From an uncultured Candidatus Berkelbacteria bacterium (GTDB lineage Bacteria; Patescibacteriota; UBA1384; UBA12157), in NCBI GenBank assembly GCA_903877885.1, contig CAIRFN010000001.1:1-38514 (forward strand): DNA of 38,514 nt, written 5' to 3'. The translations under genes were made by a program, and so were the position numbers. The stretch's first letter is position 1. The number at the start of each line of letters is the position of its first letter. Under the pieces are notes generated by a model that was not told the DNA's origin, searched no databases, and was given only the letters and a program-made list of their open reading frames with translations. Shown piece by piece: positions 19,601 through 27,654 of this stretch.

Positions 19601-21064
19601 ATGTCACTTACACGCAAAGTTGCTTTTAATACAATAGTTCAGATTATTGGCAAGGTTGTCACCACCTTGATCTCTTTGGTTTTGGTTGCGGCTTTAACCC
19701 GTTATTTAGGTGTGTCCGGCTACGGTGAATTTACCACTATTTTTGCTTATTTAGCTTTTTTTGGAGTTTTGGCTGATTTCGGCTTTTTTTGGATTTTGGT
19801 GCGCGAAATTGCTAATCCAGAAGCGGATATGGATAAAGCGGTTTCTAATATTTTAACTTTACGGACAGTCGTCGGTGTGGCTGTTTTTGCTCTCGGCTAC
19901 CTTATCAGTTTATTTATTCCCCAATATAGTGCCATTCGCACCGGTATTGGGATTGCCGGTTTTAGTATGTTGTTTCTGGCTCTTAACTCAACATATATCG
20001 GGGTTTTCCAAAATAAACTGCGAATGGATAAAGCGGCGATTACCGATGTGACCGGCCGAATTATTATTCTTGGTATCACTTTATATTTAATCAATCAAAA
20101 TTATGGTTTAAACATGATTTTGTGGGCATATTCCGTTGGCAACATTATCAACTTGCTCTTTAGCGCCTGGTTAGGTCGGGTTTATGTTAATTTTCGACCG
20201 GCGTTTGATTGGACTTATTGGAAAAAAGTGACGATTCAGGCACTGCCGATGGCAATAGTTTTAGTTTTAAATTTGATTTATTTCCGGGTCGATACTTTAA
20301 TGCTATCACTTTTGAAAAGCTCGACTGATGTTGGTATTTATGGGCCGCCGTACAAAGTTTTGGAAATGATTTTGCTCTTGCCGGCTATGTTTATGGGTAA
20401 TGTTTTTCCGATTATCGCACGTTATGTTCACACCAAAGACGATCGACTTCATCTGGCGATTCAAAAATCATTTGATTTTTTACTGATGTTAGCAATGCCG
20501 ATCGCGCTTCTGGTTATCTTTGCCGCTAACCCGATTATTCGGATTGTGGCTGGTCATGATTTTGTGGTGGCTCAAACCGTTCCCAATGTTTTTGGACTCG
20601 CCGCCACTTCGGTTTTGGCTTTGCAAATTTTGATTATTGCCGTCGCTTTCTCCTTTATATCGATTATTTTCAATTATTTGGTTATTGCTCTAGGTAAACA
20701 AGCAAAATTAATCTGGCCGAATATTTTATTTGTGATTTTTAATATTGGGATGAACTTGATCTTAATTCCGCGTTTTTCCTATATTGGCGCGGCAGTCGTG
20801 ACTGTGATGACTGAATTTTTAGTTTTGGTCTTTACCTGGTGGATTGCCAAAAAAAGTATGGAACTTAAATTAAACTGGAAAATCGTTTGGCAGGTCGGTC
20901 TAGCCGGATTGGTTATGGCTTTAACCTTATTTTTACTCTCGCCATGGATCAACTGGATTATTATCTGCGTGATTGCTTCAGCTCTATATCTAGCCATTTT
21001 GTGGGTTTTGAAAGTCATAAATAAGGAAATGATTAATTCGATTTTTAGGAAGGGCCAGATATGA
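19601..21064 (+). CDS. Wzx-type polysaccharide flippase
   Basis: A 487-residue integral membrane protein with about 12-14 hydrophobic segments, of the MATE/MOP-like polysaccharide exporter fold. Typical features are the N-terminal KVAFNTIVQIIGKVVTTLIS and the repeated ALTRYLGVSGYGEFTTIFAY, then FGFFWILVREIA. Members move lipid-linked repeat units across the cytoplasmic membrane. No Shine-Dalgarno is visible; the promoter suggests a leaderless mRNA. The TGA overlaps the ATG of the first glycosyltransferase (21061-21064), so they form one operon. It probably exports the product of the glycosyltransferases downstream for polymerisation or ligation by the two multi-span proteins at 25-27.6 kb. 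Confidence 0.88.
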   Translation: MSLTRKVAFNTIVQIIGKVVTTLISLVLVAALTRYLGVSGYGEFTTIFAYLAFFGVLADFGFFWILVREIANPEADMDKAVSNILTLRTVVGVAVFALGYLISLFIPQYSAIRTGIGIAGFSMLFLALNSTYIGVFQNKLRMDKAAITDVTGRIIILGITLYLINQNYGLNMILWAYSVGNIINLLFSAWLGRVYVNFRPAFDWTYWKKVTIQALPMAIVLVLNLIYFRVDTLMLSLLKSSTDVGIYGPPYKVLEMILLLPAMFMGNVFPIIARYVHTKDDRLHLAIQKSFDFLLMLAMPIALLVIFAANPIIRIVAGHDFVVAQTVPNVFGLAATSVLALQILIIAVAFSFISIIFNYLVIALGKQAKLIWPNILFVIFNIGMNLILIPRFSYIGAAVVTVMTEFLVLVFTWWIAKKSMELKLNWKIVWQVGLAGLVMALTLFLLSPWINWIIICVIASALYLAILWVLKVINKEMINSIFRKGQI

Positions 21065-22131
21065 GAATCGGAATAGATGTTCAAACCACACTCGGACAGA
21101 AGTCTGGATTCGGTTTCTATGTAAAAAATTTAGTCGAGCATCTCGAGAAGATTGATACAAAGAATGAATATGTTTTGATTGCGCCTGAAGGCCAAAGAGA
21201 TTTTAATACTTTTCAACGATTTTTTTGGGATCAATTTTCCTTTCCCAAAAAAGCTAAACAAGCGAAAGTGGATATTTTGCATCAGCCATGTTTTTCAGCA
21301 CCGCTTTTTTATTCAGGTAAAATTGTTCTAACAATTCACGATCTTATCTCTCATTATTTTCCTCAAAATATGCCAACCGGTTCCAGACTTTATTTTTCCA
21401 AGTGGATGCCTTTAACTTATAATCGAGCCGAAAAAATTATTGCCATTTCGCATAATACTAAAAAAGATATTATGTCGCTTCTTAAAATTCCTGAAGAGAA
21501 AATTGTGGTGATTCATTCGGCAGTTGGTGATGAATTTCGACCGATTGAAAACAAAGAAAAAATTCAAGAGGTTAAGGCTAAATATAAAACTGGTGAAAAG
21601 TTTATTTTGGACGTAGGAACTTTGGAACCACGAAAAAACTTACCGTTTTTAGTTAGAGCTTATCATTTGGCTTTACAGGAAGGGAAAATCAACCATAATT
21701 TGGTTTTAACTGGCAAAAAAGGTTGGTATTATGAAAGTTTGTTTGATCTTATTAAAGAATTAAAATTGGAAGACCGAGTCATTTTACCGGGTTATGTTCC
21801 CGATGAAGATTTACCTGCTTTGTACAATGCCGCCGATTTATTTTGTTTCCCGAGTCTGTATGAAGGTTTTGGTTTTCCGCCGCTGGAAGCGCTTTCTTGT
21901 GGTACTCCGGTTATTGCCGCTGACAATTCCTCAATTCCAGAAGTTGTCGATAATGCTGGGATTTTATTGCCGATTGATGATGAAAAAGTCTGGGCCGAAA
22001 ATATTATCAAAGTTCTAAATAATTCGGATTTACAAAAAGAACTAAGTTTAAAAGGCCTCGCACAAGCCAAAAAGTTTTCTTGGTCAAAAACCGCAGCCGA
22101 AACAATCGCGGTATATGAGAGTATTAAATGA
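21061..22131 (+). CDS. GT4-family glycosyltransferase
   Basis: A 356-residue two-domain enzyme of the GT-B fold, starting MRIGIDVQTTLGQKSGFGFY. The C-terminal half has the phosphate-binding strand DVGTLEPRKNLPFLVRAY and the GT4 E-x7-E signature YEGFGFPPLEALSCGTPVIA, whose acidic residues hold the sugar nucleotide. It is most like mannosyl- or other hexosyltransferases of capsule and O-antigen loci; donor and acceptor cannot be told from sequence. It overlaps both neighbours by ATGA, so it is translated with the flippase and the next transferase, which has a similar layout and probably arose by duplication. Confidence 0.9.
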   Translation: MRIGIDVQTTLGQKSGFGFYVKNLVEHLEKIDTKNEYVLIAPEGQRDFNTFQRFFWDQFSFPKKAKQAKVDILHQPCFSAPLFYSGKIVLTIHDLISHYFPQNMPTGSRLYFSKWMPLTYNRAEKIIAISHNTKKDIMSLLKIPEEKIVVIHSAVGDEFRPIENKEKIQEVKAKYKTGEKFILDVGTLEPRKNLPFLVRAYHLALQEGKINHNLVLTGKKGWYYESLFDLIKELKLEDRVILPGYVPDEDLPALYNAADLFCFPSLYEGFGFPPLEALSCGTPVIAADNSSIPEVVDNAGILLPIDDEKVWAENIIKVLNNSDLQKELSLKGLAQAKKFSWSKTAAETIAVYESIK

Positions 22132-23234
22132 AAATCGCCATTGATATAACTCGAGCAATCATTGAAAATGCCGGCATAGGTCGCTATGCTAGAGAAATTG
22201 CGCAAAATATTTTGGAAATTGATTCAGCCGATCAATTTACGCTTTTGGCGACTCATTTTAATAGTAATGACGAAAAAGTTAAACGCCTAAAGCAGTTTAT
22301 CAAACCGAATGTAAAAATTAGTCGGATAAAATTACCAGGTAGTTTTAAGGAATTAGCCTGGGGTTGGCCTTGGGGTTGGTATGAAAAATCTTTAGGCCAA
22401 TCAGAAGTTTTGTTTGCGCCAAGTTTTTTTGAAGTTAGCCTAGGCTTTTCCTTACCGCAAGTGGTAACGATTCACGATATGGCGACTTTTTTGTATCCTC
22501 TACAACGCGGCAAAAAGGTTTCGCGCCGCCATAATATTCGAGTCAGAAAGGTTTGCCAAAAAGTCAAAAAAATCATTGCTATGTCAGAATCGACAAAAAA
22601 AGATTTAATACGGTTATTAAAAGTCAAACCAGATAAAATTCAAGTCATTTATCCTGGAAAAACCGAATTTCCAGCTGGTGGCAGATTGCCAAAAGATATA
22701 ATATCTCAAAAATACATTCTGTTTGTCGGAACTTTGGAACCAAGAAAAAATTTGAAAAATTTGCTCGAGGCTTATAAATTATTATCCGACGATATTAGAA
22801 CAGAATATTCATTAGTCATTGTTGGCGCCAAGGGTTGGAATACGGCCGAAGAAATAAAAGATATCAAGGAAACTCAAGGAGTAAAGTGGCTGGGCTATGT
22901 TTCTGATAAAGATTTGGGCGAGCTTTACAAAAATGCCTATATCTTTGCTTATCCAAGTTTGTATGAAGGTTTTGGTTTGCCAATTTTGGAGGCACAACAG
23001 TTTGGTGTGCCGGTTTTAACCTCAAATGTATCCAGTTTACCCGAAGCCGTCGGCGACGGCGGTCTTCAAGTCGATCCACTGGATACGAATTTAATCGCCA
23101 AAGGTTTAGAACAATTGATTGAGGATAAAAATTTACATCAAGAATTAGCTCAAAAAGCCAAAGCCCACGCCGAAAAATTCACTTGGGTTAAAGCGGCGAG
23201 GGAAACGCTGGAAGTGATAAGATCGGTCAAATAA
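22128..23234 (+). CDS. GT4-family glycosyltransferase, second copy
   Basis: A 368-residue GT-B enzyme. It parallels its upstream neighbour: start MKIAIDITRAIIENAGIGRY, central FVGTLEPRKNLKNLLEAYKL, and signature YEGFGLPILEAQQFGVPVLT with the two glutamates. It probably adds a different sugar to the same lipid-linked chain in the cytoplasm. ATGA overlap with the preceding gene. Two bases after its stop begins the hairpin of the putative minus-strand RNA, so the operon may pause or end here. Confidence 0.9.
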   Translation: MKIAIDITRAIIENAGIGRYAREIAQNILEIDSADQFTLLATHFNSNDEKVKRLKQFIKPNVKISRIKLPGSFKELAWGWPWGWYEKSLGQSEVLFAPSFFEVSLGFSLPQVVTIHDMATFLYPLQRGKKVSRRHNIRVRKVCQKVKKIIAMSESTKKDLIRLLKVKPDKIQVIYPGKTEFPAGGRLPKDIISQKYILFVGTLEPRKNLKNLLEAYKLLSDDIRTEYSLVIVGAKGWNTAEEIKDIKETQGVKWLGYVSDKDLGELYKNAYIFAYPSLYEGFGLPILEAQQFGVPVLTSNVSSLPEAVGDGGLQVDPLDTNLIAKGLEQLIEDKNLHQELAQKAKAHAEKFTWVKAARETLEVIRSVK

Positions 23235-23277
23235 AAAATCTCCCGCAATTGAAGTATATAAACTTCGCGCCGGAGAC
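23233..23277 (-). ncRNA. Putative 45-nt hairpin RNA upstream of the NYN gene
   Basis: On the minus strand TATAAT (23284-23289), a 17-bp spacer and TTGTAT (23307-23312) would start transcription at about 23277. That is one base before the stem TCTCC-CGC...GAAGT/ACTTC...GCG-GGAGA (23239-23276), and a T-run (plus-strand A's 23233-23238) follows. The product would be a single hairpin. On the plus strand the same stem lacks a good T-run, so it is not a strong terminator for the glycosyltransferase gene. A bidirectional terminator is the alternative reading. Confidence 0.45.
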
Positions 23278-23326
23278 TTTCTAATTATATTACAAGATAT
23301 AAACAAATACAAATTGAATATTCTGT

Positions 23327-23332
23327 TACAAT
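23327..23332 (+). promoter_or_regulatory. -10 box of the NYN gene (leaderless)
   Basis: TGT-TACAAT ends 6 nt before the ATG at 23339, so transcription should start on the A of the start codon. No Shine-Dalgarno is present. Confidence 0.55.
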
Positions 23333-23338
23333 ATAAAT

Positions 23339-23830
23339 ATGCTAAAGAAAGCGAATAACTACGCCTTTATCGATGGGCAAAATTTGAATTTAGGCGTCCA
23401 AAGTCAGAATTGGAAGCTTGATTTTGAAAAATTTCGAGTTTTGCTTAAAGAGAAATACGAAGTTGAAAAAGCATTCTTATTCATTGGTTATATGCCTGGC
23501 AATCAAAGTCTTTACTCGTCTCTTAAGAAAGATGGTTACCATTTAGTTTTTAAACCTATATTAGAAACAAAATCAAAAGATAAAATAATTAAAATCAAAG
23601 GTAATGTTGACGCGGAACTTGTGTTACACACCATGATTGAATTAAATAATTTTGATAAAGCTATAATTGTTAGCGGCGATGGAGATTTCTATTGCTTAGT
23701 TGATTACTTATTCAAAAATAAAAAATTATTTAAAATAATTGTTCCAAATAAAAAATATTCCTCTTTATTGAGGAAATTTAGTCAGAACATTGTGCCAATC
23801 TTTTTATTCAAAGATAAATTAAAGAGATAA
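23339..23830 (+). CDS. NYN-domain (PIN-like) ribonuclease
   Basis: A 163-residue protein made of one NYN/LabA-type domain. The start AFIDGQNLNLGV carries D12 and N15; NVDAELVL carries D91; SGDGDFYCLVDYL carries D114 and D116. These acidic residues bind divalent metal in PIN-like nucleases that cut RNA, and all are present. It interrupts the plus-strand polysaccharide locus, has its own leaderless promoter and a more AT-rich composition, and is flanked on both sides by hairpins with minus-strand promoters. It may be a later insertion. Its RNA target is unknown; the neighbouring hairpins are worth considering as substrates or regulators. Confidence 0.82.
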   Translation: MLKKANNYAFIDGQNLNLGVQSQNWKLDFEKFRVLLKEKYEVEKAFLFIGYMPGNQSLYSSLKKDGYHLVFKPILETKSKDKIIKIKGNVDAELVLHTMIELNNFDKAIIVSGDGDFYCLVDYLFKNKKLFKIIVPNKKYSSLLRKFSQNIVPIFLFKDKLKR

Positions 23831-23888
23831 AAAAAGAGAGGCATTTCCGCGGGACGAAACCCTTTGGTAGTCCTCTCATCGTGATTCT
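23829..23888 (-). ncRNA. Putative 60-nt RNA downstream of the NYN gene
   Basis: A near-consensus minus-strand promoter (TTGACA, 17 bp, TATTAT; 23895-23923) gives a start near 23888. The transcript has a stem of GAGAGG (23877-23872) and CCTCTC (23841-23836), an inner GGG/CCC hairpin with TTTCGT loop, and ends in seven T (plus-strand A's 23829-23835). Promoter, stem and T-run at correct spacing make a compact independent RNA gene. On the plus strand no T-run follows the stem, so it is not a terminator of the NYN gene. No family recognised. Confidence 0.6.
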
Positions 23889-23894
23889 GAATAA

Positions 23895-23923
23895 ATAATA
23901 TCATAAATTAACAAAAATGTCAA
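23895..23923 (-). promoter_or_regulatory. Near-consensus promoter facing the NYN gene
   Basis: Minus-strand TTGACA (23918-23923) and TATTAT (23895-23900) with a 17-bp spacer. The -35 overlaps the start codon of the rightward glycosyltransferase at 23917. It can only drive the 60-nt RNA at 23829-23888, as no minus-strand gene follows. Confidence 0.7.
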
Positions 23924-24990
23924 GTTCAAAAAAACCAATCCTAGCCATATTAACAGAAGCAATCCGGTTTGATAACCAGGATGCTTTGAAATATTTTTCC
24001 GAGATCCAGCCGGTTCATTTTTATGAATCCGCGCCTTATGGCGATTTGAAAGAAGAGGAACTTAAAAATGCGATTAAATATGAAGGTTTGACTGATTTAG
24101 AACAAAAATTATTGGAATTGAAACCCAATATGATTCAAGGAGCCGAACCATATGCTTCACGCAAAGCCTTAAAACTTTGTCTAGTCGCTAAGAAAATCTC
24201 GAAAAAACTAAATATTCCGTTGATTTTTCCGATGCTAGAAAATAAAACGGCCGAGGCTCGATTTGGAATTATTACCGCTTTTTTTATGAAAAAAATCTTG
24301 AAAAGCTATGCCCAGGCTTCGAGTTTAATTTTTGCTTTAAATAACGGCGCGATTCGAAATTTGCATCAGGTTGGCATATCAGATAGCAAAATCATCAAAC
24401 TTTTGTACGGTATCTGGGGCGTGGAAACAGATATTTTTAAACCGCTATCTACTAACTACCATCTATCATCTACTATTCTTGTCTTGGGTCGTCTTGACGA
24501 AGCCAAAGGCTTGCCGTATGTGGTCGAAGCCTGGAAAAGTATTGAACAAGAATATCCAAATATTTCGATTCATTTTGCTGGCAAAGGGGAATTAGCACAT
24601 CTAATTGATGGTCAGAGAATGACGCACGGTTTTGTTAAAAATAGCGATTTACCAAAATTAATAAATGAATCACTTTTTACAATCACCGCATCAATTACTC
24701 AACCACGCTGGGAAGAACAGGTTGGGATGACGAATTTACAAGCTTTAAGTTGCGGTGTGCCGGTTATCACTACCAAATCCGGGGCAATTCCGGAATATGT
24801 AACCTCGGAAGTGGGAATTTTGGTGCCAGAAAAAGATTCGAAAGCCATCGCCCAAGCAATGAGAAAATTATTAGACGATGAGACTTTACGAACAGAAATG
24901 GGTCAAAAAGCGCGTCAATATATTTTGGATCACTTTGATGCCCAAAAAACCGTGGAAAAAGTGGAAAAAATCTTATTAAATCTGTTATAA
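23917..24990 (+). CDS. GT4-family glycosyltransferase, third
   Basis: A 357-residue GT-B enzyme. The C-terminal half has ILVLGRLDEAKGLPYVVEAW and a variant GT4 signature around WEEQVGMTNLQALSCGVPVI, in which the first Glu lies in the RWEEQVG stretch. The N-terminal half lacks the glycine-rich start of the two previous enzymes, so it is a different subgroup. Between the halves an in-frame low-complexity piece (24445-24478) encodes LSTNYHLSST. The start has no clear ribosome site. It belongs to the polysaccharide locus; the next gene's promoter overlaps its stop codon. Confidence 0.82.
   Translation: MSSSKKPILAILTEAIRFDNQDALKYFSEIQPVHFYESAPYGDLKEEELKNAIKYEGLTDLEQKLLELKPNMIQGAEPYASRKALKLCLVAKKISKKLNIPLIFPMLENKTAEARFGIITAFFMKKILKSYAQASSLIFALNNGAIRNLHQVGISDSKIIKLLYGIWGVETDIFKPLSTNYHLSSTILVLGRLDEAKGLPYVVEAWKSIEQEYPNISIHFAGKGELAHLIDGQRMTHGFVKNSDLPKLINESLFTITASITQPRWEEQVGMTNLQALSCGVPVITTKSGAIPEYVTSEVGILVPEKDSKAIAQAMRKLLDDETLRTEMGQKARQYILDHFDAQKTVEKVEKILLNLL
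24445..24478. repeat. CTA-rich low-complexity insertion
   Basis: Short imperfect repetitions of CTA/CTAC and ATC within a glycosyltransferase gene, at the junction of its two domains. It encodes a Ser/Thr-rich linker and looks like a small inserted repeat tolerated in frame. Confidence 0.45.
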
Positions 24991-24991
24991 T
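24983..24991 (+). promoter_or_regulatory. Extended -10 promoter inside the upstream stop codon
   Basis: TGT-TATAAT contains the TAA stop of the glycosyltransferase (24988-24990) and ends 6 nt before the ATG at 24998, predicting a leaderless transcript for the first O-antigen-ligase-like gene. Confidence 0.6.
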
Positions 24992-24997
24992 TAATCA

Positions 24998-26425
24998 ATG
25001 AATAAACTGTCGTTGAAGGAAAAACTTATTTTTGGTAGCCTAGCCATTCTGGCCATTCTGGCTTCCGGTTTTGTAATTGCTAAAACAGGTACCGATAGTA
25101 TTGGTTTAATTTTAGCCTTTTTCTTTCTGATTATCGCGATTTATAAAACCTTCAAAGATCCGTTTTGGGGTTTTTCGGCCATGGTTTTCTTTTTGCCGTT
25201 TGAACGGTTTCCAACCTATAATTTGGGCGGTATTGATATTAAAATTAACACCGTTTTAGGTTTTTTGGTTTTATTTGCCTGGATTTTATCCTTAATGTAT
25301 AACGCTAAAAAGTGGAAAATCCAGCCAAATGTTTTATTGGCGCCAATCGGACTTTTTGTGATGGCTTTGCTTTTATCTTTAACTCAAGCGACTTTTCTCG
25401 ATCGATCTTATCAGGTTTTAGTTTTTGTTCTTTTTACTATCGCTGTTGGTTTAATGAGCACTAGTATGATTCAAAGCCGCGATGATTTGATTAAGGTTTT
25501 GAAAGTTTTGCTGATTTCGGCAACGGTGGTGGCGATTTTTAGCTTTTTCCAGTTTGCCGGCGATATTATCGGTCTACCCAAAGACATTACTTTGCTAAAA
25601 CAAGGTTATGGTTCGGAAGTGTTTGGCTTTCCGCGAATTCAAGCTTTTTCGATGGAGCCGCTTTATTTGGCTGATTATCTTTTTATTCCGATTATGCTTG
25701 GTTTAGCTTACTTTTTTGGCAAAAACCAAACCTTATCTAATCGCTGGTGGCTAGCCGGACTAACCACAGCTTTAATTACTATTTTGGTTTTGACTGTTTC
25801 ACGCGGCGCCTATTTAGGTTTTGCAGTAGCACTTTTAGTGATGGCGATTTTTCAGTTTAGACAGATTTTTACTTGGAAACATATTTTAGTCGGTTTTTTG
25901 GCCGTTCTAATTATTGGCGGCGGTGTTTATTTTGCTCTTTCTAAGGGCAATCCGCAGGCTATCAACGAGTTTATCGGCCATGTTTCTCTAAATGATTATA
26001 GTAACGGCGAATCGATTCAAGGTAGACTTTCGGCTTTTGAACTGGCTTACCAGGCCTTTTTGCATCATCCAATTTTAGGCATCGGTTTAGGTAATTACGG
26101 CCCTTATGCCAATGGTTATATTGGTCAAACGCCGGCCGGTGGTTGGGATATTGTTAATAATGAATACTTGGAAATTCTGGCCGAAACGGGAATTGTCGGA
26201 ATTTCCGCTTTTTTCTTGATTATTTTAACTCTAATTGGTCGGTCTTTTTGGGCGATTTACAAAGCTAAAGATGAGTTTCTAAAGTTGACACTAATTGGTC
26301 TTATCACCGCTATGATTGCTATTTTGGTTCAATATGTTTCTTTTTCAACCTTATACATTTTCCATATTTGGATTTTAATCGGGCTAATTGTAGCGACACA
26401 AAACCTAATTTTGAAGAAAGAATAA
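24998..26425 (+). CDS. O-antigen ligase/polymerase-like membrane protein (475 aa)
   Basis: A 475-residue protein with about 12 membrane segments and one large outside loop (about residues 320-385) between two helices, the layout of WaaL/Wzy-type enzymes. The loop holds the conserved ending HHPILGIGLGNYGPYANGYI (from about residue 351), with the HP-x-x-GxGxG pattern of this family. Such enzymes join or transfer lipid-linked glycans outside the membrane. In an organism without a classical outer membrane, ligation to another carrier or to protein is as likely as to lipid A. The next gene encodes a similar protein 3 nt downstream. Confidence 0.85.
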   Translation: MNKLSLKEKLIFGSLAILAILASGFVIAKTGTDSIGLILAFFFLIIAIYKTFKDPFWGFSAMVFFLPFERFPTYNLGGIDIKINTVLGFLVLFAWILSLMYNAKKWKIQPNVLLAPIGLFVMALLLSLTQATFLDRSYQVLVFVLFTIAVGLMSTSMIQSRDDLIKVLKVLLISATVVAIFSFFQFAGDIIGLPKDITLLKQGYGSEVFGFPRIQAFSMEPLYLADYLFIPIMLGLAYFFGKNQTLSNRWWLAGLTTALITILVLTVSRGAYLGFAVALLVMAIFQFRQIFTWKHILVGFLAVLIIGGGVYFALSKGNPQAINEFIGHVSLNDYSNGESIQGRLSAFELAYQAFLHHPILGIGLGNYGPYANGYIGQTPAGGWDIVNNEYLEILAETGIVGISAFFLIILTLIGRSFWAIYKAKDEFLKLTLIGLITAMIAILVQYVSFSTLYIFHIWILIGLIVATQNLILKKE

Positions 26426-26428
26426 ATT

Positions 26429-27622
26429 ATGTCTTATCTTATCTTTTTGATTTGTCTATCTTTGCCCGCTTATCTGATTAGATTTAGTCTTTTTGGCATT
26501 CCCACGACTTTGCTCGAGATTATCATTTATATTTCATTTATAATTGGACTATTTAATTTTAAAAAAGCTCAAAGAATTAATTTCAAAATTTGGTTGCCGA
26601 TTATGTTATTGTTGCTTGCGGCCACAATATCCACTTTAGTTTCGCCAGATAAATTAGTGGCTTTGGGCCAGCTCAAAGCATATTTTGTTGACCCAATACT
26701 GGTTGTCTGGCTGGTTTTATCGTTTCTTAAAAAAGAAGATTTTATCTGGATTTTATCAGGACTGGCTGGCTCAAGTCTGATTGTTTCCGGATTTAGTCTT
26801 TATCAAAAAATCATTGGTCAGGTGACTGATGATGAGCGAGTAGTGGGGATTTTTGGTTACAGTCCCAACTATGTCGCTTTATTTTTAGGTCCAATTATCG
26901 GCATGGTTTTGGCGCATAACCTGGAATTAATGACTAAAAATATTGCGGTTAAAGATAAAAATTTAAAAATTGTTCTCGGTTGGCTAGTGGTGGTTATCGA
27001 CTTTATTGCCATCTATTTATCAGTATCTCGTGGCGCGTTTTTAGCCCTTTTGGCTGGTCTAATTTTCTATTTAATTATCCATTTTTGGAACAAAATTAAA
27101 CAAAATTTTTGTCTAAAGATTAGCTTGTTAGTAATAATTGTCATCGCAATTATCGCTGCTTGGCTGGTATTTCGGCCAAACTTTTTGCTTTCACCTGAAG
27201 CTGGTAGTCGAGTGACTTCGAGTAATAATATCCGCTGGCAGATTTGGCAAACATCAATTGAGCTAATCGGTAATCATCCAATCCTGGGAATTGGCTTAGG
27301 AAATTATCAAAATGCTTTTGATTTATTAACTCACAACCGAGTCAATTTCAGCGCTTATATTACGCCGTTGGCATTATCGAGCCACAACATCTTTTTAATG
27401 TTTTGGCTTTCGACAGGTTTATTAGGTTTAATAGCGTTTATTTGGTTATTAATTATCTTTTTTCAAAAAGCTTTTCAAAATCTGGACAAGCCAATCGCCG
27501 TAGTTTTGGTAACTGCTATGGCAATTTTAATTTTTCAAGGTTTTGTGGATACACCTTATTTTAAAAATGATTTGAGCCTGTTATTTTGGCTCTTGTTCGC
27601 CTTTATGTTAATATTAAATTAA
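26429..27622 (+). CDS. O-antigen ligase/polymerase-like membrane protein (397 aa)
   Basis: Same family as the preceding gene, with about 10-11 membrane segments and a long outside loop containing GNHPILGIGLGNYQNAFDLL (about 282-301). The paired arrangement suggests one acts as polymerase and the other as ligase, though sequence alone does not tell which. It starts 3 nt after its neighbour's stop. The arginine in LSVSRGAFLALLAGL (about residue 200) is at a place often functional in the family. Confidence 0.84.
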   Translation: MSYLIFLICLSLPAYLIRFSLFGIPTTLLEIIIYISFIIGLFNFKKAQRINFKIWLPIMLLLLAATISTLVSPDKLVALGQLKAYFVDPILVVWLVLSFLKKEDFIWILSGLAGSSLIVSGFSLYQKIIGQVTDDERVVGIFGYSPNYVALFLGPIIGMVLAHNLELMTKNIAVKDKNLKIVLGWLVVVIDFIAIYLSVSRGAFLALLAGLIFYLIIHFWNKIKQNFCLKISLLVIIVIAIIAAWLVFRPNFLLSPEAGSRVTSSNNIRWQIWQTSIELIGNHPILGIGLGNYQNAFDLLTHNRVNFSAYITPLALSSHNIFLMFWLSTGLLGLIAFIWLLIIFFQKAFQNLDKPIAVVLVTAMAILIFQGFVDTPYFKNDLSLLFWLLFAFMLILN

Positions 27623-27654
27623 TAAATAAAATTTAAATTTAAGCAGGAGTTTTA

